Positions 1 through 5,837 of a stretch of 42,874 bases of DNA are shown here, piece after piece. This DNA comes from Blautia luti (GTDB taxonomy: Bacteria > Bacillota > Clostridia > Lachnospirales > Lachnospiraceae). Within the stretch, counting starts at the first letter, position 1. Each line of letters opens with the position of its first letter. Position numbers and translations under genes: made by a program. Below the pieces are notes generated by a model. That model was not told where the DNA came from, searched no databases, and worked only from the letters and a program-made list of their open reading frames with translations. The stretch spans positions 1-42,874 of the forward strand of contig NZ_JAAITI010000029.1 in the NCBI RefSeq assembly GCF_013304735.1. Direction: 5' to 3'.

Positions 1-92
1 AACCCCCTTGAAGACGACGAGGTAGATAGGGCAGAGGTGGAAGTGTGGTAACACATGGAGCTGACTGTTACTAATCGGGTGAGGGCTTGACC
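1..92 (+). rRNA. rrl: 23S ribosomal RNA, 3' end (partial)
   Basis: The first 92 bases match the conserved 3' end of bacterial 23S rRNA: the TTGAAGACGACGAGGTAGAT block, the TACTAATCGG segment and the terminal GAGGGCTTGACC. The gene enters from the left edge, so only its tail is visible. The mature 3' end is placed at the GACC that normally pairs with the 5' end of 23S. It is the upstream part of an rRNA operon that continues into the tRNA-Asn gene. Confidence 0.95.
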
Positions 93-381
93 AACCAGCC
101 GAGGAAGCGGGCAAGAAACAGCAGGAATGAATCGGAACAAGCTTGCTTGTGGAGAGGCATTCATGATGATTCTTGAACATTTGCGAAGCAAATGACATCG
201 AACGACGGAGTCGTGAGATGACCCCCGCTGGAGTAGCCTAAAAGAACAGGCGATGCAGCGCAAGCTGCGAGCCCGTAAAAAAAGGTAAATCGGCACGCAG
301 GTTAAACTTGATTCAACAAAAACGATTAACCATCAACAAACACATGTATGTAGTTTTTAAGGTACAAACCTTAATAAATAA
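93..381 (+). other. rRNA-tRNA spacer, hairpin-rich, no 5S gene
   Basis: This 289-base spacer between 23S and tRNA-Asn contains no sequence resembling 5S rRNA, which usually follows 23S. It holds a series of short perfect hairpins: ACAAGC/GCTTGT near 142-155, CATTTGC/GCAAATG near 178-194, ACGAC/GTCGT near 204-216, GCAGC/GCTGC near 255-268, and TTAAGGT/ACCTTAA near 357-374. Some may be rRNA processing stems. No open reading frame is convincing here. Confidence 0.6.
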
Positions 382-454
382 TCCTCCTTAGCTCAGTCGG
401 TAGAGCATGCGGCTGTTAACCGCAGTGTCGTTGGTTCGAGTCCAACAGGGGGAG
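382..454 (+). tRNA. tRNA-Asn (anticodon GTT)
   Basis: A 73-base cloverleaf. The acceptor stem TCCTCCT pairs with AGGGGGA (one G-U pair) and the discriminator base is G. The D-loop region reads AGCTCAGTCGGTAGAGC. The anticodon stem TGCGG/CCGCA carries loop CTGTTAA with anticodon GTT. The T-arm contains GGTTCGAGTCC. CCA is not encoded. It lies downstream of 23S and is followed at once by a terminator, so it is probably the last gene of the rRNA operon. Confidence 0.97.
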
Positions 455-460
455 TTTTTT

Positions 461-504
461 TATGCCTGTAAACAGAGTGCTGTTTACAGGCATATTTATA
501 TTTT
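461..504 (+). terminator. Rho-independent terminator after tRNA-Asn
   Basis: A perfect 15-bp inverted repeat, TATGCCTGTAAACAG (461-475) with CTGTTTACAGGCATA (480-494), has a 4-base loop and is followed by TTTATATTTT. It starts 7 bases after the tRNA and would end the rRNA-tRNA transcript. Confidence 0.9.
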
Positions 505-559
505 CACATAATATCTGTTTTAACTGAATCGGGCAAGTCTCCTGCGGGATGGCGAATCC

Positions 560-811
560 TCAATCTGCAGACAAAATCCAGAAATTCAGTTTACTCTCAT
601 CATACTCGATCGAGGCTCTTTTTCCTGCAAAAAAATTCTCCAGAACCTGATACATTTCATCAAAATGTCCTTCACATGCACAATTCCCAAGCGGTTCGAT
701 CCAACAGGATTGTTTTCCACAAGCATCACGAAGATGAATGCGAAAATGAAGTCCCTGATCTTTAAGTAGTCCATTTAGTTCAATGATATCATTAAAAGAA
801 ATACAATACAT
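560..811 (-). CDS. Small RDAC-motif protein of unknown function
   Basis: An 83-residue protein on the minus strand. Reverse-complement GGGAGG lies about 8 bases before the ATG, so this start is well supported. The sequence has the block LRDACGKQSCWIEPLG, which resembles a small conserved Clostridia family named after its Arg-Asp-Ala-Cys motif (from memory). There are four cysteines besides those in that block's neighbourhood (positions in MYCIS, DACGKQSC and NCACEG), so metal binding or redox is possible but unproven. There is no signal peptide or membrane segment. It is a single gene facing the rRNA operon. No molecular role can be assigned. Confidence 0.7.
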   Translation of the reverse strand: MYCISFNDIIELNGLLKDQGLHFRIHLRDACGKQSCWIEPLGNCACEGHFDEMYQVLENFFAGKRASIEYDESKLNFWILSAD

Positions 812-978
812 AAAATCAACCTCCCGTCAAATAATTATTGTGGTTAGAAATATCATAGCAAAGAAAAGAAAAACAGGCAATACAGATGCCGGTTTTCCGA
901 CAACAGACTGGAAACTGTTTTCAAATCATGTTAAAATATATACTATAGTAAATTTTGTCAGTTCCCAGACATTTTGGT

Positions 979-1002
979 AATCAGATAAAAAATCATCTGA
1001 TT
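979..1002. promoter_or_regulatory. Inverted repeat upstream of the Nudix gene
   Basis: AATCAGAT (979-986) and ATCTGATT (995-1002) form a perfect 8-bp dyad with an 8-base A-rich loop, 43 bases before the Nudix start codon. It could be a 5'-UTR hairpin or an operator. No T-run follows, so a terminator is unlikely. Confidence 0.35.
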
Positions 1003-1044
1003 CACTTAAGAATAATTATAAGAGAAAGAAGCAGACAGATAAGA

Positions 1045-1629
1045 ATGGAAATATTTGATATCATAGATGAAAACGGAAATCCTACCGGAAAGACCGTAGA
1101 ACGGAGCATTGCCCATGCAGAGGGAATCCGCCATCGCACTGCGCATATCTGGATCATCCGCCGGAAAAATGGAAGAACAGAGATCCTTCTTCAAAAAAGA
1201 TCCAGAAACAAGGATTCTTTTCCAGGAAAATTTGATACTTCATCTGCAGGCCACATACAGGCAGGGGATGAACCGTTGGAATCAGCATTGCGGGAACTAA
1301 AGGAAGAACTGGGGATACATGCAGTGCCAGAAGATCTGCAGTTTGCAGGAAAATTCCCGATATCTTTTGCCAAAGAATTTCATGGAAAAATGTTCCTGGA
1401 TGAAGAGATTGCCTTTGTTTATATCTACGATCATCCGGTAGAGATCGATCGTCTTACACTTCAGAAAGAAGAAGTAGAAGAGGTACAGTGGTTTGATCTG
1501 GAAGAAACGTATCAGCAGTGCAGACAGCACAGAGATAAATTCTGTGTTCCATTAGGAGGCCTGCAGCTTGTGCGGGAATTCATAAAAAATAACAACAATA
1601 ACGAATATAAAGGAGAGAAACAGTCATGA
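1045..1629 (+). CDS. Nudix hydrolase (YfcD / isopentenyl isomerase-like)
   Basis: A 194-residue Nudix-fold protein. The ATG at 1045 was chosen because homology begins at MEIFDIIDENG; the reading frame is open further upstream but has no family-like sequence. The Nudix box lies at about residues 69-91 (GHIQAGDEPLES followed by ALRELKEELGI), with the REL-x-EE-x-G core intact for Mg2+ binding; the first Glu of the consensus is replaced by Asp75, as is common in this subgroup. The N-terminal DENGNPTG and the HRTAHIWI segment are typical of YfcD-like and IPP-isomerase-like Nudix enzymes, which act on phosphorylated metabolites; the substrate cannot be read from sequence. Its stop overlaps the next gene's ATG (ATGA), so the two are probably translationally coupled. 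Confidence 0.85.
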   Translation: MEIFDIIDENGNPTGKTVERSIAHAEGIRHRTAHIWIIRRKNGRTEILLQKRSRNKDSFPGKFDTSSAGHIQAGDEPLESALRELKEELGIHAVPEDLQFAGKFPISFAKEFHGKMFLDEEIAFVYIYDHPVEIDRLTLQKEEVEEVQWFDLEETYQQCRQHRDKFCVPLGGLQLVREFIKNNNNNEYKGEKQS

Positions 1630-2186
1630 GAAAAGATTTTGGTGCAAAACCTTATACCTATCCACAGCCAGTATTAATGATCGCCACATATGGCGAGGAT
1701 GGCAAACCGGACGTTATGAATGCTGCCTGGGGCGGAATCAGTGATGATAAGGAAATTTCCATCTGTGTCAGTGAGAGTCACAAAACAACCGAAAATATTC
1801 TGAAAAAAGGCGCTTTCACAGTAAACATGGCGGATGTGGATCATATGACAGCCTGCGATTATGTGGGAATTGTTTCCGGAAACAAAGAGCCGGATAAATT
1901 TGCAAAAGCCGGATTTACAGCAGAAAAGTCCGAAAAAGTAGATGCCCCCATCATCAAAGAGCTTCCCATCTGTGTAGAATGTAAACTGAAAAGCTACGAC
2001 AAAGAAACCTGCCGTCTGGTTGGTGAGATCGTAAATGTCAGCGTGGACGAACGTGTTCTGGACAAAAACGGAAATGTAGATGTAGCAAAAGCTGCACCGA
2101 TCACGTTTGATCCGTTTAACAACGCATATATCCGTCTTGGCGAAAAGGTGGGCGATGCTTTTAAAGCTGGAGCTGCATTGAAATAA
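1626..2186 (+). CDS. Flavin reductase-like (FMN-binding split-barrel) protein
   Basis: 186 residues, cytoplasmic, with a good ribosome binding site (AAAGGAGAG) inside the end of the Nudix gene and a 4-base ATGA overlap with it. The N-terminal PQPVLMIATYGEDGKPDVM followed by NAAWGGISDD matches the flavin reductase-like domain, in which FMN binds in a split beta-barrel and the SES-KTTENI segment contributes phosphate contacts. Family members are NAD(P)H:flavin oxidoreductases or flavoredoxin-like electron carriers; a specific partner is not evident. A strong terminator follows at 2204-2263, so the Nudix and flavoprotein genes form a two-gene unit. Confidence 0.85.
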   Translation: MRKDFGAKPYTYPQPVLMIATYGEDGKPDVMNAAWGGISDDKEISICVSESHKTTENILKKGAFTVNMADVDHMTACDYVGIVSGNKEPDKFAKAGFTAEKSEKVDAPIIKELPICVECKLKSYDKETCRLVGEIVNVSVDERVLDKNGNVDVAKAAPITFDPFNNAYIRLGEKVGDAFKAGAALK

Positions 2187-2203
2187 ATAATATTTATGGA
2201 AAC

Positions 2204-2263
2204 AAAAAAGTCTCTTTAAGAAGAAAGGATTGAAAAACCTGCCTTCTGGAAGAGACTTTTTTT
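2204..2263 (+). terminator. Terminator after flavoprotein gene
   Basis: AAAAAGTCTCTT (2205-2216) pairs with AAGAGACTTTTT (2250-2261); an inner AGAAG/CTTCT extends the stem, and a run of seven T follows. The A-run on the left arm makes it potentially bidirectional. Confidence 0.85.
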
Positions 2264-2279
2264 ATAATATTCCAAACTC

Positions 2280-2443
2280 TTTAACCAAATCAAGTAAGTC
2301 CCCTGCTTCAATTGCGAAAAGCAATAAGCAGTGGGTGGGGACTTGCTTGTATCAGGAGGAGTGCAAGCTCCTCCTGATAAACTGCGGAGCAGTTATTTGA
2401 TGTAGAGCCACGTAACGAAGCGGATTGCGAATATCCGCTTGAC
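2280..2443 (+). repeat. Dispersed 164-nt multi-hairpin repeat, copy A
   Basis: The segment is almost identical to 4678-4841 (three substitutions seen, same length) and its first ~50 bases recur at 3255. It folds into consecutive hairpins: a long stem CAAGTAAGTCCCC/GGGGACTTGCTTG with inner CTGCTT/AAGCAG and ATTGC/GCAAT, a perfect 11-bp stem ATCAGGAGGAG/CTCCTCCTGAT, AACTGC/GCAGTT, and AAGCGGAT/ATCCGCTT. It has no coding potential, no terminal inverted repeats and no visible target duplication. This copy lies 16 bases beyond a terminator rather than at a stop codon. Confidence 0.85.
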
Positions 2444-2646
2444 ATGCCTGGAAAATCCCGTCCTGATCATTACTTTTTGTTATAAAAGAAACAGCAGATG
2501 AAGCTACAGATCATATATGAACATAACAGATTCACGAAAAAACTTCGGATTATTCAGAAATTTCATGCTTGTATGTAAATATACGATATGATAACATAAT
2601 CCATATATCATTTTTTGTAAAAAACATACAAAAAGGAGGAGCTGCC
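2444..2646. other. Leader region of the acetyltransferase gene
   Basis: About 200 A+T-rich bases between repeat copy A and the acetyltransferase ATG at 2647. The ribosome binding site AAAAAGGAGGAG lies just before that ATG. No convincing consensus promoter, small gene or repeat was seen. Confidence 0.4.
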
Positions 2647-3259
2647 ATGCGCCCAATGAGAGAAAAAATGCATACAGGAGAATTATATCTCCCTAATGAC
2701 GATGAAATCTTTCAGGATCAGATCAGGAAACTGGACAGGCTTTATGACTTCAATATGACACGCCCTACACAGCTGGATAAAAGAAATGCTGAAAGAGATG
2801 TTTGCGGAGATTGGTGAAGATTGTTATATCGAGCCACCGCTTCACGCCAATATGGCAGGTGCATATGTCCATTTTGGAAAAAATGTCTATGCCAACTTTA
2901 ACCTGACACTGGTAGATGACGGTCATATTTATGTTGGCGATTATACCATGATCGGTCCAAATGTGACCATCGCAACTGCGGGGCACCCGATCTTACCGGA
3001 GCTTCGTGAAAAAGGATATCAGTATAATATGGAAGTTCATATCGGTAAGAACTGCTGGCTGGGATCTGGAGTTGTTGTGTTACCGGGAGTTACTATTGGT
3101 GATAATGTTGTAGTTGGGGCCGGAAGTATAGTAACGAAGGATCTGCCTTCCAATGTGGTTGCAGTCGGTAATCCATGCAGGGTGCTGAGAGAAATGAATG
3201 AGCGGGATAAAGAATATTATTTTAAAGACAGAAAAATTGATTATTCTGAGATCGTTTAA
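2647..3259 (+). pseudogene. Maltose/galactoside O-acetyltransferase, frameshifted
   Basis: Two overlapping frames together make one LacA/Maa-type acetyltransferase. Frame 1 (ATG at 2647 behind AAAAAGGAGGAG) encodes the N-terminal Mac domain, ending in the family-like NMTRPTQLDKR, and then runs off into GDW and a stop at 2817. The +1 frame from about 2778 carries the rest: MLKEMFAEIGEDCYIEPP and the left-handed beta-helix hexapeptide repeats (VHIGKNCWLGSGVVVLPGV, IGDNVVVGAGSIVTKDLPS), with the catalytic His in ATAGHP. The break lies within GATAAAAGAAATGCTG at 2776-2791; one inserted base, or a 2- or 5-base deletion, would explain it. The downstream ATG at 2786 has no ribosome binding site. The enzyme class transfers acetyl from acetyl-CoA to sugars. 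Either a decayed gene or a sequencing error in an A-rich stretch. Confidence 0.8.
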
Positions 3260-3306
3260 CCAAATCAAGTAAGTCCCCTGCTTCAATTGCGAAAAGCAAT
3301 AAGCAG
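3255..3306 (+). repeat. Dispersed hairpin repeat, truncated copy B
   Basis: Identical to the first ~52 bases of copies A and C (TTTAACCAAATCAAGTAAGT through AATAAGCAG), then diverges. The inner hairpins CTGCTT/AAGCAG and ATTGC/GCAAT remain but the outer stem's right arm is lost. The TAA within the repeat is the stop codon of the acetyltransferase frame. Confidence 0.8.
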
Positions 3307-3452
3307 AGGGCAGGAACAGAGGCGTAAGCTTTTGCACATCAACAGATAATGCCGGGAGCAAAGGTCGAATGATCTTATGAAATATGAAACAGGTGGATGA
3401 GAACAGGAATGGATGAGGACCTGTCTGATGCTGAAAGAAAAGAGGAAAAATT
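3307..3452 (+). other. Intergenic stretch before hydF
   Basis: About 146 bases with no recognisable gene. The end contains the hydF ribosome binding site (AGAGGA, about 8 bases before the ATG). A CAGGT/ACCTG pair flanks a purine-rich stretch but is weak. No clear promoter seen. Confidence 0.35.
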
Positions 3453-4682
3453 ATGGGAATGAATGAAACACCGTCAGCAGACCGTGTACATATCGGTTTT
3501 TTTGGCAGAAGAAATGCAGGAAAATCCAGTATTGTAAATAAAGTGACAGGTCAGGAACTTGCTGTGGTTTCCGATGTTAAAGGAACTACCACGGATCCGG
3601 TGAGCAAGGCCATGGAGCTGCTTCCAATGGGACCGGTTGTAATTATTGATACGCCGGGTATTGATGATGAAGGACATCTTGGAGAACTTCGAGTCCGAAA
3701 GGCAAAACAGGTACTGAACCGTGTGGATGTGGCAGTTCTTGTTGTGGATGCTACCCTTGGAAAAACCAATGTGGATGAGGAGCTGATCCACATTTTTAAA
3801 GAAAAGGAAATTCCGTACCTGGTTGTATACAATAAATCCGACCTTCTTTCGGAAAATCAGAAAATAAATGCGGATTTTCCGGATCGGAATCAGGAACCCT
3901 TCATTTACGCCAGTGCGGCAACAGGTCAGAACATCTATGAACTGAAAGAAAAGATCGCATCTCTTGCAGTAACCGATGATCTGAAATTACGTCTGGTAGG
4001 AGATCTCCTGGAGCCGTCAGACTTTGCGGTTCTTGTAGTACCGATCGATAAAGCCGCACCAAAAGGCCGCCTGATCCTTCCACAGCAGCAGACAATCCGG
4101 GATGTGCTGGAGGCTGGAGCAGCAGCCATTGTGATCAAAGAGAATGAGCTTTCCAATACTCTGGAAACTCTGGGTAAGAAGCCAAAGCTTGTGATCACAG
4201 ACAGTCAGGTTTTTGCAAAGGTCAGCAAAGAAACACCGAAGGATATCTGGCTCACTTCATTTTCAATTCTGTTTGCCAGATTTAAAGGAAATCTGAAAAC
4301 AGCGGCAGCCGGGGCAGCAGCCATTGACCGACTGAAAGACGGAGATAAAATCCTGATTTCGGAAGGTTGTACCCATCACAGGCAGTGTGATGATATCGGA
4401 ACAGTCAAGCTTCCACGCTGGATCCGAAATTATACGGGGAAAGATCTGGAATTTGAGTATTCTTCAGGAAGAGATTTCCCGGAAGATGTGACGAAGTACA
4501 ACTTGATCGTGCACTGCGGTGGATGTATGCTCAACGAGCGGGAAATGCGCTACCGTCAGAAATGTGCGCTGGACCAGGAAATCCCCATTACCAATTATGG
4601 AATTGCCATTGCTTACATGCAGGGAATCCTGAAACGATGTGTGGAAATGTTCCCGGATGTAAGAAAAGAGCTGGATGTTTAA
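3453..4682 (+). CDS. hydF: [FeFe]-hydrogenase maturation GTPase HydF
   Basis: 409 residues. HydF is the scaffold/GTPase that receives the 2Fe subcluster built by HydE and HydG and hands it to apo-hydrogenase. Visible: G1 GRRNAGKS (18-25), G2 GTTTDP (44-49), G3 DTPGID (66-71), G4 NKSD (127-130) and SAATG (154-158) in the N-terminal GTPase domain; a middle dimerisation domain; and the C-terminal [4Fe-4S] motif C306-x-H308 ... H354-C355-x-x-C358. The opening MGMNETPSADRVHIGFFG is typical of HydF. The ATG at 3453 (or in-frame 3459) follows AGAGGAAAAATT. No hydE, hydG or hydrogenase gene is nearby. The last codon and stop lie inside repeat copy C. All signature residues are present, so the enzyme should be functional. 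Confidence 0.95.
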   Translation: MGMNETPSADRVHIGFFGRRNAGKSSIVNKVTGQELAVVSDVKGTTTDPVSKAMELLPMGPVVIIDTPGIDDEGHLGELRVRKAKQVLNRVDVAVLVVDATLGKTNVDEELIHIFKEKEIPYLVVYNKSDLLSENQKINADFPDRNQEPFIYASAATGQNIYELKEKIASLAVTDDLKLRLVGDLLEPSDFAVLVVPIDKAAPKGRLILPQQQTIRDVLEAGAAAIVIKENELSNTLETLGKKPKLVITDSQVFAKVSKETPKDIWLTSFSILFARFKGNLKTAAAGAAAIDRLKDGDKILISEGCTHHRQCDDIGTVKLPRWIRNYTGKDLEFEYSSGRDFPEDVTKYNLIVHCGGCMLNEREMRYRQKCALDQEIPITNYGIAIAYMQGILKRCVEMFPDVRKELDV

Positions 4683-4841
4683 CCAAATCAAGTAAGTCCC
4701 CTGCTTCAATTGCGAAAAGCAATAAGCAGTGGGTGGGGACTTGCTTGTATCAGGAGGAGTGCAAGCTCCTCCTGATAAACTGCGGAGCAGTTATTTGGTG
4801 TAGAGCTACGTAGCGAAGCGGATTGCGAATATCCGCTTGAC
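4678..4841 (+). repeat. Dispersed 164-nt multi-hairpin repeat, copy C
   Basis: Same length and nearly the same sequence as copy A (2280-2443); the differences seen are G for A in the ATTTGGTG segment and two changes in AGCTACGTAGCG. All four hairpins are conserved, and the two late changes create a new self-complementary GCTACGTAGC. The TAA at the start of the repeat is the hydF stop codon. Confidence 0.85.
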
Positions 4842-4954
4842 GAAAAGTCTGTAAAAAAAAGCCAGATGTTAAATACAACAGTGACATTAGGTTTCGGATG
4901 CGTAGAGAATTATGCTACGCTAATGATGGAACAGAAAGATATAGTAAATTTATG

Positions 4955-5009
4955 AAGCAGTTGTTTTTTGTACAGAATTGATTTCTGTGCAGAGAGCAGC
5001 TGCTTTTTG
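4955..5009 (+). terminator. Probable terminator downstream of hydF and repeat C
   Basis: AAGCAGTTG (4955-4963) pairs with CAGCTGCTT (4997-5005), with inner GTACAGAA/TTCTGTGC, and is followed by TTTTT. A smaller GCGTAG/CTACGC hairpin lies just upstream near 4899-4920. Together they should stop transcripts coming from hydF before the TetR promoter. Confidence 0.65.
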
Positions 5010-5068
5010 CATGCCATTCGTAAATCTGGAAATTTTTGAAAAAAGATAGTTTTATTTAACTTAACCAA

Positions 5069-5097
5069 TTGACAAACAAAGAAAGTTATCTTAAAAT
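5069..5097 (+). promoter_or_regulatory. Sigma-A promoter of the TetR-ABC operon
   Basis: -35 TTGACA (5069-5074), 17-base spacer, -10 TAAAAT (5092-5097). Transcription would start about 5104, inside the palindromes at 5095-5125. Confidence 0.8.
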
Positions 5098-5125
5098 AAC
5101 ATTGTTATTAAATAACGGCGTTATT
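5095..5125. promoter_or_regulatory. Tandem palindromic operator for the TetR regulator
   Basis: Two 15-bp palindromes with identical half-sites, 16 bases apart: AATAAC-ATT-GTTATT (5095-5109) and AATAAC-GGC-GTTATT (5111-5125). They cover the -10 region, the probable start point and the sequence up to the ribosome binding site of the TetR gene. Such overlap fits autorepression by the adjacent TetR protein and repression of the ABC genes behind it. Confidence 0.75.
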
Positions 5126-5144
5126 GAATAAAGGAGACAATCAT

Positions 5145-5771
5145 ATGAGACCTGTAAATGAGAAACTGGCAGCAGATCTTCTGGAAGCAGGAAAGCAGGA
5201 ATTTCTGGAAAAAGGATTTCAGGGAGCTTCCATGCGTGGGATCGCATCCAGACTGTCTGTGACCACAGGAGCACTGTACCGCTATTATACAGACAAGGAA
5301 TCTCTGTTTGATGTACTGGTGGAAGAACCGGCCAGAGTGCTGGAAGAGAGATACCGGGCGATCCAGAGAAACTTTGCAGATCAGCCGGTGAAGGACCAGG
5401 TGCAGACACTTCCGGAGGTGTCTGATGAAGGTCATTCCTGGATGGTGGAATATATTTATGATCATTTTGATGCATTTAAACTGATCGTATGCTGTTCTGC
5501 AGGAACCCGTTATGAACATTATCTGGACGTACTCACAGAGATCGAGGTTAATTCCAGCATTGTCCTTATGGAAAAAATGAAAGAGGCGGGTTATCAGCCG
5601 GAAGAACTGGATGAGAATCTGATCCATATGGTGGCGAGCAGCATGTTTAACGGCATGTTTGAAACGGTACGCTACGATATGCCCAGAGAAAAAGCTATTT
5701 CCTATATGAACAGCCTGAGGGAATTTTATTCTGCCGGATGGTTCCGGTTACTGGGAATCAGCGGATCGTGA
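5145..5771 (+). CDS. TetR/AcrR-family transcriptional repressor
   Basis: 208 residues; the ATG at 5145 sits behind AAAGGAGAC with ideal spacing. The N-terminal helix-turn-helix (about residues 25-45: SMRGIASRLSVTTGALYRYY, then TDKESLF) is the classical TetR DNA-binding domain. The rest is the variable helical ligand-binding and dimerisation domain (about 60-200). It is the first gene of a unit with two ABC exporter genes starting 66 bases downstream, the usual arrangement where the repressor senses a transported compound. Two identical palindromes over its promoter are the likely operator. The ligand cannot be inferred. Confidence 0.92.
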   Translation: MRPVNEKLAADLLEAGKQEFLEKGFQGASMRGIASRLSVTTGALYRYYTDKESLFDVLVEEPARVLEERYRAIQRNFADQPVKDQVQTLPEVSDEGHSWMVEYIYDHFDAFKLIVCCSAGTRYEHYLDVLTEIEVNSSIVLMEKMKEAGYQPEELDENLIHMVASSMFNGMFETVRYDMPREKAISYMNSLREFYSAGWFRLLGISGS

Positions 5772-5837
5772 CAAAGCAGAAGAGTGTAGTGGAAGTCAGT
5801 TTAATTATCTGATATCTGCAAAAAGGAGTTGATACAT

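Noticed and set aside
93..381. 5S rRNA gene in the spacer
   Set aside because: No CCGAACACGGAAGTTAAG-like core is present on either strand.
2280..2443. Treating the 164-nt repeat as a CRISPR array or integron attC site
   Set aside because: There are no short repeats with regular spacers and no integrase; the hairpins are all different and the unit occurs singly at each site.
2786..3259. A separate, complete acetyltransferase starting at the ATG at 2786
   Set aside because: No ribosome binding site precedes it and the family's N-terminal domain is encoded just upstream in another frame, so a frameshifted single gene is the better explanation.
4866..4955. A 29-codon plus-strand ORF after repeat C
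   Set aside because: It has an ATG and stop but no ribosome binding site and no resemblance to a known peptide. It ends where the terminator hairpin starts, so it is probably chance.
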